Source: Buttiauxella gaviniae (lineage in GTDB: Bacteria > Pseudomonadota > Gammaproteobacteria > Enterobacterales > Enterobacteriaceae). Taken from it: a stretch of 64,000 nucleotides of DNA. Made by a program: the position numbers and the translations under genes. This document shows, piece after piece, positions 46,950 through 57,444 of the stretch. Location of the stretch: NCBI RefSeq assembly GCF_040786275.1, contig NZ_JBFMVT010000002.1:1984001-2048000 (forward strand), read 5' to 3'. Position 1 is the first letter of the stretch. Each line of letters opens with the position of its first letter. Under the pieces are notes generated by a model. That model saw only the letters and a program-made list of their open reading frames with translations. It had not been told where the DNA came from and made no database searches.

Positions 46950-48167
46950 ATGCAAAATCACGGCATCAAAAAAATCGTTCTCGCCTACTCTGGCGGCCTT
47001 GATACTTCTGCCATCATTCCATGGCTGAAAGAAAACTACGGCGGCTGTGAAGTGGTCGCGTGTGTTGTGGATATTGGCCAGGATCGCGAAGACCTGAAAG
47101 GCGTTGAGCAGAAAGCACTGCGCTCTGGCGCAACGGAGTGCTATGTCGTGGATGCGCGTGAAGAGTTCATCAGTGATTACGTTTACCCGGTATTGCAGAC
47201 CGGCGCACTGTACGAAGGCAGCTATCTGCTGGGTACTTCTATGGCTCGTCCGCTTATCGCAAAAGCGCTGGTGGATGTAGCAAATAAAGTCGGTGCAGAT
47301 GCGCTGTGCCATGGTGCGACCGGTAAAGGTAACGACCAGGTGCGTTTCGAATCTGCCTGGGCCGCGCTGGCTCCGCATCTGAAAGTGGTTGCGCCATGGC
47401 GTGAGTGGGATCTGCGTTCCCGCGAAGCGCTGCTGGATTACCTGAAAGAGCGTGATATCCCAACTACCGCTTCGCTTGAGAAAATCTACAGCCGTGACGA
47501 AAACGCCTGGCACATCTCTACCGAAGGCGGTGTGCTGGAAAGCCCGTGGAATGCACCGAACAAAGATTGCTGGGTCTGGACTGTTGATCCGAAAGAAGCG
47601 CCAGATCAGGCAGAGCAAGTCACTGTTACCGTGAAACAAGGCAAAGTTGTTGCGGTTAACGGTGAAGCCATGACGCCGTTCCAGTGCCTGGAAACGCTGA
47701 ACAAGATTGGTTCTAAACACGGGATCGGTCGTATTGATATCGTCGAAAACCGTCTCGTCGGGATTAAGTCCCGTGGCTGCTACGAAACCCCTGGCGGCAC
47801 TATCATGATGGCCGCACTCCGTGGCGTTGAGCAGTTGGTTCTGGATCGCGATAGCTTCAAATGGCGTGAACAACTGGGCCTGGAAATGTCCTACGTGGTT
47901 TACGATGGACGTTGGTTCGCCCCGCTGCGTAAATCTCTGCAGGCGTCCGCAGAATCACTGGCAGAAGAAGTGAACGGCGAAGTTGTGCTTGAGCTTTATA
48001 AAGGCCAGGTGACGGCGCAGCAGAAGAAATCACCAAACAGCCTGTACAACGAAGAGTTCGCCACCTTCGGCGAAGACGAAGTGTATGACCACAGCCACGC
48101 GGGCGGCTTTATTCGTCTGTTCTCGTTGTCATCACGTATTCGTGCTTTGAACGAATTGAAGAAATAA
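46950..48167 (+). CDS. argG: Argininosuccinate synthase
   Basis: Ligates citrulline and aspartate with ATP. 405 residues from ATG 46950, with AAGGA upstream. PP-loop AYSGGLDTS at residues 16-24; [16 protein letters not shown] and [13 protein letters not shown] are standard. This is the shorter class with HGATGKGND; the E. coli K-12 ArgG I recall is about 447 residues, of another subfamily and encoded elsewhere. Here it sits between argB and argH. Confidence 0.96.
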   Translation: MQNHGIKKIVLAYSGGLDTSAIIPWLKENYGGCEVVACVVDIGQDREDLKGVEQKALRSGATECYVVDAREEFISDYVYPVLQTGALYEGSYLLGTSMARPLIAKALVDVANKVGADALCHGATGKGNDQVRFESAWAALAPHLKVVAPWREWDLRSREALLDYLKERDIPTTASLEKIYSRDENAWHISTEGGVLESPWNAPNKDCWVWTVDPKEAPDQAEQVTVTVKQGKVVAVNGEAMTPFQCLETLNKIGSKHGIGRIDIVENRLVGIKSRGCYETPGGTIMMAALRGVEQLVLDRDSFKWREQLGLEMSYVVYDGRWFAPLRKSLQASAESLAEEVNGEVVLELYKGQVTAQQKKSPNSLYNEEFATFGEDEVYDHSHAGGFIRLFSLSSRIRALNELKK

Positions 48168-48190
48168 TCAGGCTATCTTACTTGTCATTT

Positions 48191-48214
48191 TGAACCCGAG
48201 CACTGCCCGGGTTC
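48191..48214 (+). other. Hairpin in the argG-argH gap
   Basis: TGAACCCG-AGCACTGC-CCGGGTTCA, 8-9 bp perfect stem in the 108-bp gap, without a T run. It may be an mRNA stability or processing hairpin separating argCBG from argH, not an efficient terminator. Confidence 0.6.
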
Positions 48215-48275
48215 AAACTGCCTACGACGATAATGCCTGACGGTAGTCGAATCATTTAATTAATGGAGCATCATT

Positions 48276-49649
48276 ATGGCACTTTGGGGTGGACGTTTTA
48301 CTCAGGCAGCAGACCAGCGGTTCAAATCGTTTAACGACTCACTACGCTTTGACTACCGACTGGCTGAACAAGACATTGTGGGGTCTGTCGCCTGGTCCAA
48401 AGCGCTGGTTACCGTTGGTGTTCTGACCGTTGCTGAACAGCAGGAACTTGAGCAGGCGCTGAATTTCCTGCTTGAAGAAGTACAAGCTAATCCGCAGGCG
48501 ATTATTGAGAGCGACGCGGAAGATATTCATAGCTGGGTGGAAGGCAAACTCATCGATAAAGTCGGTGCGTTGGGCAAAAAACTCCACACTGGCCGGAGCC
48601 GTAACGATCAGGTCGCTACTGACCTAAAACTGTGGTGCAAAATGCAAATCAGCGAACTGCTGGGGGCGACTCGCCAACTGCAACACGCGCTGATTGAAAC
48701 CGCTGAAAATAACCAGGATGCTGTAATGCCGGGCTACACGCACTTGCAGCGTGCCCAGCCGGTGACATTTGCGCACTGGTGCCTGGCGTATGTTGAGATG
48801 CTGGCGCGTGACGAAAGCCGCTTGCAGAGCACGCTGGAACGCCTCGACGTTAGCCCCCTGGGCAGCGGCGCATTAGCGGGTACAGCATACGAAATCGACC
48901 GTGAGCAACTGGCTGGCTGGTTAGGTTTTGCGTCTGCAACGCGTAACAGCCTGGACAGCGTATCCGATCGTGACCACGTGCTGGAGCTGCTTTCTGATGC
49001 GTCTATCGGCATGGTTCACCTGTCGCGCTTTGCTGAAGACCTGATTTTCTTCAACACCGGTGAAGCCGGATTTGTTGAGCTGTCTGACCGCGTGACCTCT
49101 GGCTCTTCGCTGATGCCACAGAAGAAAAACCCGGATGCGCTGGAGCTTATTCGTGGTAAATGTGGCCGTGTGCAGGGCGCTTTAACGGGCATGATGATGA
49201 CCCTGAAAGGGCTGCCGCTCGCTTACAACAAAGACATGCAGGAAGACAAAGAAGGGCTGTTCGACGCGCTCGACACCTGGCTTGATTGCCTGCATATGTC
49301 GGTGCTGGTGCTGGATGGCATTCAGGTGAAGCGTCCGCGCTGTAAAGAAGCGGCCGAGCAGGGTTATGCCAACGCGACTGAACTTGCGGATTATCTGGTT
49401 GCGAAAGGCGTGCCGTTCCGCGAAGCGCACCATATCGTGGGTGAGGCGGTGGTAGAAGCGATTCGCCAGGGCAAAGCGCTGGAAGCGTTGTCACTTACGG
49501 ATCTGCAGAAATTCAGCCCGGTGATTGGTGATGATGTTTATGCGATTTTGTCGCTGCAATCTTGCCTCGATAAGCGTGCCGCCAAAGGTGGTGTGTCACC
49601 GAAGCAGGTTGCGCTAGCAATTCAGGACGCAAAACAGCGTCTGGTTTAA
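48276..49649 (+). CDS. argH: Argininosuccinate lyase
   Basis: Last step of arginine synthesis, splits argininosuccinate to arginine and fumarate. 457 residues, fumarase superfamily. Signature [12 protein letters not shown] with the mobile catalytic Ser and Lys, [13 protein letters not shown] and [12 protein letters not shown]-type block. Last gene of the arg operon. Confidence 0.98.
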   Translation: MALWGGRFTQAADQRFKSFNDSLRFDYRLAEQDIVGSVAWSKALVTVGVLTVAEQQELEQALNFLLEEVQANPQAIIESDAEDIHSWVEGKLIDKVGALGKKLHTGRSRNDQVATDLKLWCKMQISELLGATRQLQHALIETAENNQDAVMPGYTHLQRAQPVTFAHWCLAYVEMLARDESRLQSTLERLDVSPLGSGALAGTAYEIDREQLAGWLGFASATRNSLDSVSDRDHVLELLSDASIGMVHLSRFAEDLIFFNTGEAGFVELSDRVTSGSSLMPQKKNPDALELIRGKCGRVQGALTGMMMTLKGLPLAYNKDMQEDKEGLFDALDTWLDCLHMSVLVLDGIQVKRPRCKEAAEQGYANATELADYLVAKGVPFREAHHIVGEAVVEAIRQGKALEALSLTDLQKFSPVIGDDVYAILSLQSCLDKRAAKGGVSPKQVALAIQDAKQRLV

Positions 49650-49671
49650 CCGGCCTGGTGTATATAACGTA

Positions 49672-49700
49672 AAAGCGGAACCTTGGCCGGGTTCCGCTTT
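49672..49700. terminator. Bidirectional terminator argH/chitinase
   Basis: AAAGCGGAACC...GGTTCCGCTTT, 11-bp perfect stem with a 7-nt loop, between convergent argH and the chitinase gene. Confidence 0.9.
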
Positions 49701-49728
49701 GTCAGTCTTATGAATCAAAGACGGGTTA

Positions 49729-52185
49729 TTACTTCAGCATATCCGCAGTAACAAGAAGTTTAGCTACGGTTGCAGGGTTTGGTGCAGTACGCTCAATAAC
49801 GATGGTTTCACCAGCGGTAAGCTCGTTGTAACCCCTGCTTACTGTGGTGGTGTCAGTGGCTGGGTTGGTAGAGGTATCAGTTACTGTTTTTGCTGAGGTG
49901 TAGTAACAGATGCCAACTTCGCAACTGAAGAGATATTGTCCGTTTTCAGGCGCACCCATGATTTTTGCAACATAGGCTGAGCCATTTGGCGCTTTATAAC
50001 CCAGTGCTTTGTTATCAAAATCAACGGCTATATTTGGTTGACCGTTGATTCTTTTAACGGTGATGGCTTTTACTTCCCCAGCACTTACTACCGGGTTATT
50101 CCCCTTCAACATATCTTCCGTTACAGTCAACTGTGCCAGTACTTCTGGGTTTGGGCTGAGGCGTTTGACGGTAATGACTTTTCCGGCAGTAAGGTGCTTG
50201 CTCGGGGCGAGAATATTAGTTTGCTGGCCATAGTTATATTTGTAGCCGTAATAGCTGTGCGCTCCCGATGTCGAAAATATATATTCACCATTGAGATCTA
50301 CGTTATAAGCGTTTGAGCCTGTTAATTTTGTACTATCAAAGTTAACGTTGATGCGTTTCTCACCGTTAAACAGACTAACGAATACCGCTTTCACATCACC
50401 AGGGAGATCGGTTGCTGTGCCGGAATTGTCATGGGTAAATGGTGCAAAGATTGCACTGTAGCCATACGTCGGCATCTGCTGTTCGGTCATGCCACTGTGC
50501 TCAGGGCTGACTTGCTTAGCAACACCTGGTTGATCACGCGCCATCGACCAGATACCGATCATGCCGATATCGCGCTTCACAGCGTCTTCCATAACCAGAT
50601 TGGCATCGGACTTGTAGAAGACTTCGCCCTGAACGTCGTTATAGCCGATCATTGGCGTGGTACCCATCATGGCATTGACTTCTGCGTCAGACTTCTCAGG
50701 CCAGATGGTTTTGATCTGTTTAAACAGATTATCAATCGCTGAGGTTGCACATTTACCGTGAATATTCTGGCCTTCAGTGCCATCTGACTGGCAAATGGAA
50801 TTACCGTAGTCCATGGTCATCACGTTAACGCCAGCGAGTTCTACGCCCTTACTATGTGCGTCTTCCAGAACGTAAATACCTTCAGCCGTTAAGCCCGTTG
50901 GCAGAATCGGCAGGGTATACCAGATCTTGACGCTACGACCTTCTTTTTTCCATTGATCCTGCACGGCTTTCACTGCGCGGTTACGGCGCTGGATAGAATC
51001 GTGATCGGCAACCCAGTTTCCTTCGATGTCGAAGTCCAGCGCGTTGAGATTCAGGTTTTCCACGATGTCGTGATAAATCTGCTGCAGGTCAGCGTCATTT
51101 TTACAGGCTGCGGCCATCGGATAGTTAGCTGCACCGCCAATAGAAACCATTACGTCGCCACCGAGATCGCGCAGCGCTTTGATTTTGCTGTATTGGGTAT
51201 AGTCTTGCAGATTGTAGTATGTGCCCCATGTCGGGGTACATTGTTCAGCGCTTTTAGCGACCACGAAAGCTATCGTGAAGTGGTCAATCTTTTGTTCAGT
51301 CGCCAGTTTGGCTAAGTCTGGAATGTTGTTCAGGCTGAAATCAACATAAGGCGCGTAAACATGGGCTGGCCATGGATTTTTTGGTGTGCCAACGCGATCT
51401 TTGGTGCCTGTCCAGTCGGTATAAACGGCCCATAAGTTAGCATCGGTCGGTAAAACAGACTTAACTTGTGCCTGAGAGACATACGGCTGGCCTTTGTATG
51501 TCACCAACGTACCTGCCGCATAGAGCGTGGAAGTGCTGAGCTGTGGAGCTGCATTAAGCTGTGCCTGAGTATAATCAACCGTTGCACCCAGTGGTTTCCA
51601 CGGGCGTCCGTTATTTCCCTGTGGATTTTGATTCGCCGCCAGTGACGGATCGTCGCCAGTGGTGTAGAACAGCGCCTCATAGGACTGACCGTTAACTTTA
51701 ACGACATCACCTTTTTTGTAGGTTGCCGTTGCGTTCCAGGCTTGCGTCAGGACGTAGAGTTTCCATGGATTATTAGCACCAGGTGTAAAGGAGTGTGCAG
51801 GGATTTTGCCAATGGCTTTGTAATTAACCTTTTCCCAGGCAACGATATCGTCAGTGATATAATCTTTGTCAGCGCTGAATGCATCATGTGTAACGGGAGT
51901 GACGCTACCTGCGTCGCAGGTCGTTGGGTTGCCGTACTGTGTTATTTCTGCAGGGGTTGCATTTCGAACAAATTTCCACGGGCTGCTTGATGCATCCTGG
52001 GCTGCGGCTTGCGGGCAGTCGGTTGCCGCAACCCACCATGCATTTGAATAAACTTTACTGTCAAAGATAACGTCCCTGATTTGGCTACCTTCCTGCCCAC
52101 TCCATGCTTCCAGTGCCAGAGCGTTAGCCGCACAGCCTAACATTCCCAGAGCTAATAATGTCCGGGATATCGTGTTCATTTTCAT
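49729..52185 (-). CDS. chiA: Secreted multidomain GH18 chitinase, ChiA-like
   Basis: Endochitinase of glycoside hydrolase family 18. 818 residues: signal peptide about 1-25; one N-terminal chitin-binding module (about 26-90, AWSGQEGS...WKFVRNATPAE); two CBM5/12-like stretches (about 149-200 and 220-258); GH18 barrel about 270-590 with SIGG at 348-351 and catalytic DFDIE (Asp384, Asp386, Glu388); two related C-terminal modules (about 600-695 and 700-818), each ending in a PNP...VT.DMLK sequence. Resembles E. coli ChiA as remembered, but with one N-terminal binding module and an added C-terminal pair. Convergent with argH. Confidence 0.9.
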   Translation of the reverse strand: MKMNTISRTLLALGMLGCAANALALEAWSGQEGSQIRDVIFDSKVYSNAWWVAATDCPQAAAQDASSSPWKFVRNATPAEITQYGNPTTCDAGSVTPVTHDAFSADKDYITDDIVAWEKVNYKAIGKIPAHSFTPGANNPWKLYVLTQAWNATATYKKGDVVKVNGQSYEALFYTTGDDPSLAANQNPQGNNGRPWKPLGATVDYTQAQLNAAPQLSTSTLYAAGTLVTYKGQPYVSQAQVKSVLPTDANLWAVYTDWTGTKDRVGTPKNPWPAHVYAPYVDFSLNNIPDLAKLATEQKIDHFTIAFVVAKSAEQCTPTWGTYYNLQDYTQYSKIKALRDLGGDVMVSIGGAANYPMAAACKNDADLQQIYHDIVENLNLNALDFDIEGNWVADHDSIQRRNRAVKAVQDQWKKEGRSVKIWYTLPILPTGLTAEGIYVLEDAHSKGVELAGVNVMTMDYGNSICQSDGTEGQNIHGKCATSAIDNLFKQIKTIWPEKSDAEVNAMMGTTPMIGYNDVQGEVFYKSDANLVMEDAVKRDIGMIGIWSMARDQPGVAKQVSPEHSGMTEQQMPTYGYSAIFAPFTHDNSGTATDLPGDVKAVFVSLFNGEKRINVNFDSTKLTGSNAYNVDLNGEYIFSTSGAHSYYGYKYNYGQQTNILAPSKHLTAGKVITVKRLSPNPEVLAQLTVTEDMLKGNNPVVSAGEVKAITVKRINGQPNIAVDFDNKALGYKAPNGSAYVAKIMGAPENGQYLFSCEVGICYYTSAKTVTDTSTNPATDTTTVSRGYNELTAGETIVIERTAPNPATVAKLLVTADMLK

Positions 52186-52510
52186 ATTAATACCGTCCTG
52201 ATATTTAATTGTTTATATAAAGTCAGCGGTATTTTAATTAAGGGAGTTATTAATGACAAATAATTACTAATTTATTTATCTATAGATTTCAGGGTTATAA
52301 AATTCGGTATATATTTAGTTGATGTATAAGTTTGGATATATATTTATGAGGTGAATTAAATTGTCTGCAATAAATTGTGCTGTGAATTTTATATTTGGAA
52401 TATATATAAAAATATTATGAGGTAATTATTCTTACTTTTATCGGAATAAATATAGAAAAATAATGAATACTAGCTGTTATAAGTATTCACATTAATTTTC
52501 ATTGACCGTC
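52186..52510. other. AT-rich intergenic region upstream of the chitinase
   Basis: About 325 bp very rich in A+T (runs such as ATATATATTTATG), much richer than the coding DNA around it. No convincing ORF, sRNA or repeat. The chitinase promoter must be here. AT-richness would suit H-NS silencing, which is an inference. Confidence 0.5.
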
Positions 52511-52607
52511 ATACGAGAGAAAAAGTTTCTTCTATAGAATTTTTCTTTAACAGAAGCAGCAAGGGGCGGTTCGTGCGGTGGCTGGCTATTATGGCATATT
52601 CCTTCTT

Positions 52608-52642
52608 GATAGGTAGAGTCGTTCGTTGCTATGATTTCTATC
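52608..52642. promoter_or_regulatory. OxyR operator upstream of oxyR
   Basis: A 35-bp block beginning GATAGGTAGAG and ending GATTTCTATC follows the OxyR pattern (ATAG ... CTAT half sites) and aligns with the operator between oxyR and oxyS of E. coli. It ends 33 bp before the oxyR start. Presumed site of OxyR autoregulation. Confidence 0.68.
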
Positions 52643-52675
52643 GCCATGGGCTATCATGGCGACGGAGGATAGAGA

Positions 52676-53593
52676 ATGAATATTCGTGATCTAGAATACC
52701 TGGTGGCGCTGGCTGAGCATCGTCACTTTCGTCGGGCAGCGGATGCCTGCCATGTCAGCCAGCCAACGCTGAGCGGTCAGATTCGTAAGCTTGAAGATGA
52801 ACTCGGTGTGATGCTGCTTGAGCGCACCAGCCGTAAAGTGTTGTTCACTCAGGCGGGTTTGCTGCTGGTGGACCAGGCGCGTACTGTGCTTCGAGAAGTT
52901 AAAGTGCTTAAAGAAATGGCGAGCCAGCAGGGCGAGGCGATGTCCGGGCCGCTGCATATTGGTCTGATCCCAACAGTGGGGCCTTACCTGCTGCCGCAAA
53001 TTATCCCGATGCTGCACAAAACCTTTCCAAAACTGGAAATGTATCTGCATGAAGCGCAAACCCATCAGCTGTTAGCGCAGCTTGATAGCGGGAAGCTCGA
53101 CTGTGCAATTCTGGCGTTAGTGAAAGAAAGCGAAGCTTTTATTGAAGTACCGCTGTTTGATGAGCCGATGAAACTGGCGATTTATCAGGATCATCCGTGG
53201 GCGAATCGCGACCGCGTTCCGCTGTCAGATCTGGCGGGTGAAAAGCTGCTGATGCTGGAAGATGGGCACTGTCTGCGCGATCAGGCGCTGGGTTTCTGTT
53301 TTGAAGCGGGTGCAGAAGAAGATACGCATTTTCGCGCAACCAGCCTTGAAACGTTGCGTAACATGGTCGCTGCGGGAAGCGGAATTACGTTGTTACCGGC
53401 GCTGGCAGTACCGAACGAGCGTGAGCGCGACGGTGTAGTTTATCTGCCATGTTATAAACCAGAACCGCGTCGGACTATCGGCCTGGTTTATCGTCCAGGT
53501 TCCCCATTGCGTGGGCGCTACGAGCAGCTTGGTGAGGCCATCCGCACGCATATGGATGGCCATTTTGAGCCAGCGTTAAAACAAGCGGTTTAA
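52676..53593 (+). CDS. oxyR: Hydrogen peroxide sensor OxyR
   Basis: LysR-type regulator activated by a disulfide between Cys199 and Cys208 ([17 protein letters not shown]), both present. 305 residues; N-terminal helix-turn-helix (about 1-60), C-terminal redox domain. Controls katG and other peroxide defences. Its 3' end overlaps sthA by 18 nt on the opposite strand. Confidence 0.98.
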   Translation: MNIRDLEYLVALAEHRHFRRAADACHVSQPTLSGQIRKLEDELGVMLLERTSRKVLFTQAGLLLVDQARTVLREVKVLKEMASQQGEAMSGPLHIGLIPTVGPYLLPQIIPMLHKTFPKLEMYLHEAQTHQLLAQLDSGKLDCAILALVKESEAFIEVPLFDEPMKLAIYQDHPWANRDRVPLSDLAGEKLLMLEDGHCLRDQALGFCFEAGAEEDTHFRATSLETLRNMVAAGSGITLLPALAVPNERERDGVVYLPCYKPEPRRTIGLVYRPGSPLRGRYEQLGEAIRTHMDGHFEPALKQAV

Positions 53594-54976
53594 ACCGTTT
53601 AGTGCTGCGACCCGATAGGCTTCCGCCATCGTCGGGTAGTTGAAGGTGGTGTTAACAAAATACTCAATGGTGTTACCACCACCTTTCTGCTCCATAATCG
53701 CTTGGCCGATATGAATAATTTCGGCTGCGCGCTCACCAAAGCAGTGAATACCTAAAATCTCTTTCGTCTCACGATGGAAGAGAATTTTTAGCGTTCCCAC
53801 ATTCATCCCAACGATTTGCGCCCGCGCCAGATGTTTAAACTGCGCCCGACCCACTTCGTACGGCACTTTCATCGACGTTAACTGCTGCTCGGTTTTCCCC
53901 ACGGAACTGATTTCCGGAATGGTATAAATCCCCGTGGGAATATCTTCAATCAGATGGGCAGTCGCTTCGCCTTTCACCATCGCTTGCGCGGCGATTCGAC
54001 CCTGATCGTAAGCTGCAGAGGCAAGGCTTGGGTAACCAATCACATCACCGACGGCATAAATATGCGGCTGCGCGGTCTGGTACATGCTGTTGACCTTTAA
54101 AAGACCTCGGCCATCGGCTTCCAGCCCGACATTTTCCAGCGATAAAGAATCGGTATTCCCGGTACGTCCGTTTGCATAAAGCAGGCAGTCAGCTTTTACT
54201 TTTTTGCCAGATTTAAGCGAGACGATAACGCCATCTTCCACGCCTTCGATTTTCTCAAACTCTTCGTTGTGACGAATAACAACGCCGCTATTCCAGAAGT
54301 GGTAAGAGAGTGAGTCGGACATCTCCTGATCGAGGAATGCCAGCAGGCGATCGCGAGTGTTAATCAAATCCACTTTGACGTTCATGCCGCGGAAAATCGA
54401 TGCATATTCACAACCAATTACCCCAGCGCCATAAATAATGACGTGGCGTGGTTCATGGTGCAGGTTAAGAATGGAATCGCTGTCGTAGACGCGCGGATGA
54501 GAGAAATCGACTTCCGGCGGGCGATAAGGCCTTGAGCCGCAGGCAATCAGGAATTTCTCGGCGGTGATCATTTCCACTGAACCATCGTGGCATTCCAGCG
54601 AAATCGTATGCTCGTCTACAAAACGCGCATCGCCCTGCAACATCTCACAGCGGTTGCGCTCATAGAAGCTCTGGCGCATGCGAGTTTGTTGGTTAATGAC
54701 GCTATCGGCATGATTTAGAATGTCGGCGAAGGAAGAACGGAGAAGATGGGTGTGGTCGCTGTATAACGGGTTTTGATTAAATTCGATAATGCGGCTGACG
54801 GCGTGGCGGAGGGCTTTAGAGGGGATGGTTCCCCAGTGAGTACAACCGCCACCCACGTTATGGTAGCGCTCAACAACGGCTACCCTTGCTCCAAGTTTCA
54901 CCAGCCCCATTGCGGCACCTTCGCCGCCAGGACCGGAACCAATTACTACTGCGTCATAATCGTAGGTGTGTGACAT
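53576..54976 (-). CDS. sthA: Soluble pyridine nucleotide transhydrogenase
   Basis: Cytosolic FAD enzyme that reduces NAD+ with NADPH. 466 residues. FAD motif [17 protein letters not shown] motif [13 protein letters not shown]. The redox-active CxxxxC of the related disulfide reductases is incomplete ([13 protein letters not shown] has one Cys), as is normal in SthA. Divergent from fabR; convergent and overlapping with oxyR. Confidence 0.98.
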   Translation of the reverse strand: MSHTYDYDAVVIGSGPGGEGAAMGLVKLGARVAVVERYHNVGGGCTHWGTIPSKALRHAVSRIIEFNQNPLYSDHTHLLRSSFADILNHADSVINQQTRMRQSFYERNRCEMLQGDARFVDEHTISLECHDGSVEMITAEKFLIACGSRPYRPPEVDFSHPRVYDSDSILNLHHEPRHVIIYGAGVIGCEYASIFRGMNVKVDLINTRDRLLAFLDQEMSDSLSYHFWNSGVVIRHNEEFEKIEGVEDGVIVSLKSGKKVKADCLLYANGRTGNTDSLSLENVGLEADGRGLLKVNSMYQTAQPHIYAVGDVIGYPSLASAAYDQGRIAAQAMVKGEATAHLIEDIPTGIYTIPEISSVGKTEQQLTSMKVPYEVGRAQFKHLARAQIVGMNVGTLKILFHRETKEILGIHCFGERAAEIIHIGQAIMEQKGGGNTIEYFVNTTFNYPTMAEAYRVAALNGLNRLF

Positions 54977-55169
54977 GGTAAGGCTTACCTGTTCTTATAC
55001 ATAAAAGCAACATGATGGTAACATTAACCGCGTGATAACCCAATTATCCCTGTGCTTTTTGCTGCGTAACGCGAGGAACGTCGCGTAAACAATCATTCAC
55101 AATCCGGTATAAAACCAGTTAAGTTATTCTCTGGTATAGTGCGAGTTCGATTTAAGAGATTCAGGCAAC

Positions 55170-55814
55170 ATGATGGGTGTAAGAGCGCAACAAAAAGAGA
55201 GAACCAGGCGTTCTCTGGTAGAAGCGGCGTTTAGTCAGTTAAGTGCTGAACGGAGTTTCGCCAGCCTGAGTTTGCGCGAGGTCGCCCGTGAGGCTGGTAT
55301 TGCGCCTACATCGTTTTATCGCCATTTCCGGGACGTTGATGAACTCGGGCTGACAATGGTCGATGAGAGCGGCCTGATGCTACGCCAGCTAATGCGCCAG
55401 GCTCGCCAGCGAATTGCTAAAGGCGGGAGCGTAATCCGTACTTCTGTCTCAACATTTATGGAATTTATCGGCAATAATCCCAACGCGTTTCGCTTGCTGC
55501 TGCGTGAGCGTTCCGGAACGTCTGCCGCATTTCGTGCCGCTGTCGCGCGCGAAATTCAGCACTTTATTGCGGAACTTGCTGACTATCTGGAACTCGAAAA
55601 TCGCATGCCGCGCAGTTTCACTGAAGCGCAGGCGGAAGCCATGGTTACGATTGTGTTTAGCGCTGGTGCCGAAGCGCTGGACGTTGATGCCGATCAGCGT
55701 CGTCAGCTTGAAGAGCGCCTGGTGCTTCAGTTACGCATGATTTCAAAAGGTGCGTATTACTGGTATCGCCGGGAGCAAGAAAAAATGGCATTAGCTCAAT
55801 TATCCGAAGAGTGA
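55170..55814 (+). CDS. fabR: FabR, TetR-family repressor of fatty acid desaturation
   Basis: Represses fabA and fabB according to the acyl pool. 213-214 residues. Two ATG codons in tandem (55170 and 55173); homology to MGVRAQQKE suggests the second. N-terminal helix-turn-helix [23 protein letters not shown]. Downstream yijD begins 14 bp after its stop. Confidence 0.96.
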   Translation: MMGVRAQQKERTRRSLVEAAFSQLSAERSFASLSLREVAREAGIAPTSFYRHFRDVDELGLTMVDESGLMLRQLMRQARQRIAKGGSVIRTSVSTFMEFIGNNPNAFRLLLRERSGTSAAFRAAVAREIQHFIAELADYLELENRMPRSFTEAQAEAMVTIVFSAGAEALDVDADQRRQLEERLVLQLRMISKGAYYWYRREQEKMALAQLSEE

Positions 55815-55828
55815 GTGAAGGAAGAGCA

Positions 55829-56185
55829 ATGAAACAGTTACAAGACAGAGGTACGCTCGGGTTGGCGTTTATTGCAGGCCTCGCAATTAACGGGACATTT
55901 GCCGCGATTTTTAGCTCAGTTGTACCGTTTTCTATTTTCCCCATTATTACGTTGGTGCTGACGGTGTACTGTCTGCATCAGCGGTATCAAAACCGTACGA
56001 TGCCGGTTGGCCTACCAAGTCTCGCCGCTGCGTGTTTTGTGTTGGGTGTTTTGCTGTATAGCGCGGTTGTACGCGCTGAATACCCGGTCATTGGTTCTAA
56101 TTTCCTGCCATCGGTGCTTTCGGTTGCATTGTTATTCTGGATTGGATTTAAGATTCGCGCCCGTAAAACGCAGGTTACGGAATAA
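55829..56185 (+). CDS. yijD: YijD, inner-membrane protein DUF1422
   Basis: Small inner-membrane protein of unknown function (YijD/DUF1422). 118 residues from ATG 55829 with AAGGAAG upstream; an alternative GTG at 55811 overlaps fabR. Four hydrophobic helices, conserved block [22 protein letters not shown]. Operon with fabR. Confidence 0.9.
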   Translation: MKQLQDRGTLGLAFIAGLAINGTFAAIFSSVVPFSIFPIITLVLTVYCLHQRYQNRTMPVGLPSLAAACFVLGVLLYSAVVRAEYPVIGSNFLPSVLSVALLFWIGFKIRARKTQVTE

Positions 56186-56200
56186 CGTTCTGAACCAAAA

Positions 56201-56225
56201 AAACGGACGCCTCGGCGTCCGTTTT
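56201..56225. terminator. Bidirectional terminator yijD/trmA
   Basis: AAACGGACGCC-TC-GGCGTCCGTTTT, 9-10 bp perfect stem between convergent yijD and trmA. Confidence 0.9.
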
Positions 56226-56230
56226 GCTGT

Positions 56231-57331
56231 CTATTTGCGTGTCAGCCACACGCCGCATTCCATATGATGCGTATACGGGAACTGGTCGAAGAGCGCCAGA
56301 CGCGAAACATGATGAGTTTCGCTCAACACTTCGAGATTTTCGCAAAGAGTTTGTGGGTTACAAGAAATATAAAGAATCCGCGGATAGGCCTGCACCATCT
56401 TCACGGTGTCAGCATCCAGGCCGCTGCGCGGTGGATCGACAAAAATGGTTTCGCACTGGTAGCTTTTCAGGTCGATACCTTTCAGGCGGTTAAACTCTCG
56501 CACGCCATTCATCGCCTGAGTAAACTCTTCTGCCGCCATACGAATAATTTGCACGTTTTCGATTTCGTTCGCCGCGATATTGTATTGCGCAGCCGCTACC
56601 GATGGTTTGGCGATCTCAGTTGCCAGTACGCGATTAAAGTTACGTGCCAGCGCCAAAGAGAAATTCCCGTTTCCGCAGTACAGCTCCAGCAAATCTCCGC
56701 TGGAATCTTTCGTCGCATCCAACGCCCATTCCAGCATATGAATGTTCATCGCGGCATTAGGCTGGGTAAAGCTGTTCTCAACCTGGCGATAAATCATCTC
56801 TTTACCGGCGACAGGTAAACGCTCATCGATGAAATCCTGATCCAGTTCGATTTTGGTTTTGGTCGCACGGCCAATCAAATGCACGTTGAAACCTTGCGCA
56901 CGCAAATTGTCGCGCAGCGCCGTGGCGTGCTGCTGCCACTCTTCATCTAATTTGCGGTGATACAGCAAAGAAACGACCGCCTGGTTACTCATCGTCGTCA
57001 GATAATCAATCTGGAAGAGTTTATGGCGCAGGGCAGGAATATCACGCACGCCGTCGAGCATGGCAGGCATGAGCGCATTAATCAGCGCGCTGGCAGCCGG
57101 GAAGCTGTTAACTCGAATACGTTGTTTGGTCTGGCTTTCAAACATGATGTGGTACAGGTCGTCTTCATCATGCCAGATACGGAATTCAGCACGCATCCGG
57201 TAATGACTGACGGGTGAACGGAACACCTCCGGCGCAGGCGCGGCAAAAGGGGCCATCATGCTTTGCAAGCGGGCGACTTTTTCGGCCAGTTGCGCGTCGT
57301 ATTGTTCAATCGGGAGATGTTCGGGTGTCAT
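56231..57331 (-). CDS. trmA: tRNA (uracil-54-C5)-methyltransferase
   Basis: Makes ribothymidine at position 54 of tRNA T loops using SAM; also methylates tmRNA. 366 residues. SAM site [16 protein letters not shown], catalytic Cys in [11 protein letters not shown]-terminal [13 protein letters not shown] with the general base Glu. Divergent from the btuB riboswitch. Confidence 0.98.
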   Translation of the reverse strand: MTPEHLPIEQYDAQLAEKVARLQSMMAPFAAPAPEVFRSPVSHYRMRAEFRIWHDEDDLYHIMFESQTKQRIRVNSFPAASALINALMPAMLDGVRDIPALRHKLFQIDYLTTMSNQAVVSLLYHRKLDEEWQQHATALRDNLRAQGFNVHLIGRATKTKIELDQDFIDERLPVAGKEMIYRQVENSFTQPNAAMNIHMLEWALDATKDSSGDLLELYCGNGNFSLALARNFNRVLATEIAKPSVAAAQYNIAANEIENVQIIRMAAEEFTQAMNGVREFNRLKGIDLKSYQCETIFVDPPRSGLDADTVKMVQAYPRILYISCNPQTLCENLEVLSETHHVSRLALFDQFPYTHHMECGVWLTRK

Positions 57332-57444
57332 AGGCTGCTACCTGTTAATAAAGTCAAACAACGCGGCGATTGTAGGGAATAGGTGCGTGATGTCCAGTGC
57401 TGTTGCATTTTGATGTTTCTAGACAAACTTATTAACAAGATCGT

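Noticed and set aside
46869-47873. Open frame of 334 codons on the minus strand across argG
   Set aside because: Fully antisense to the conserved argG; low-complexity composition and no recognisable domain. A shadow of codon bias.
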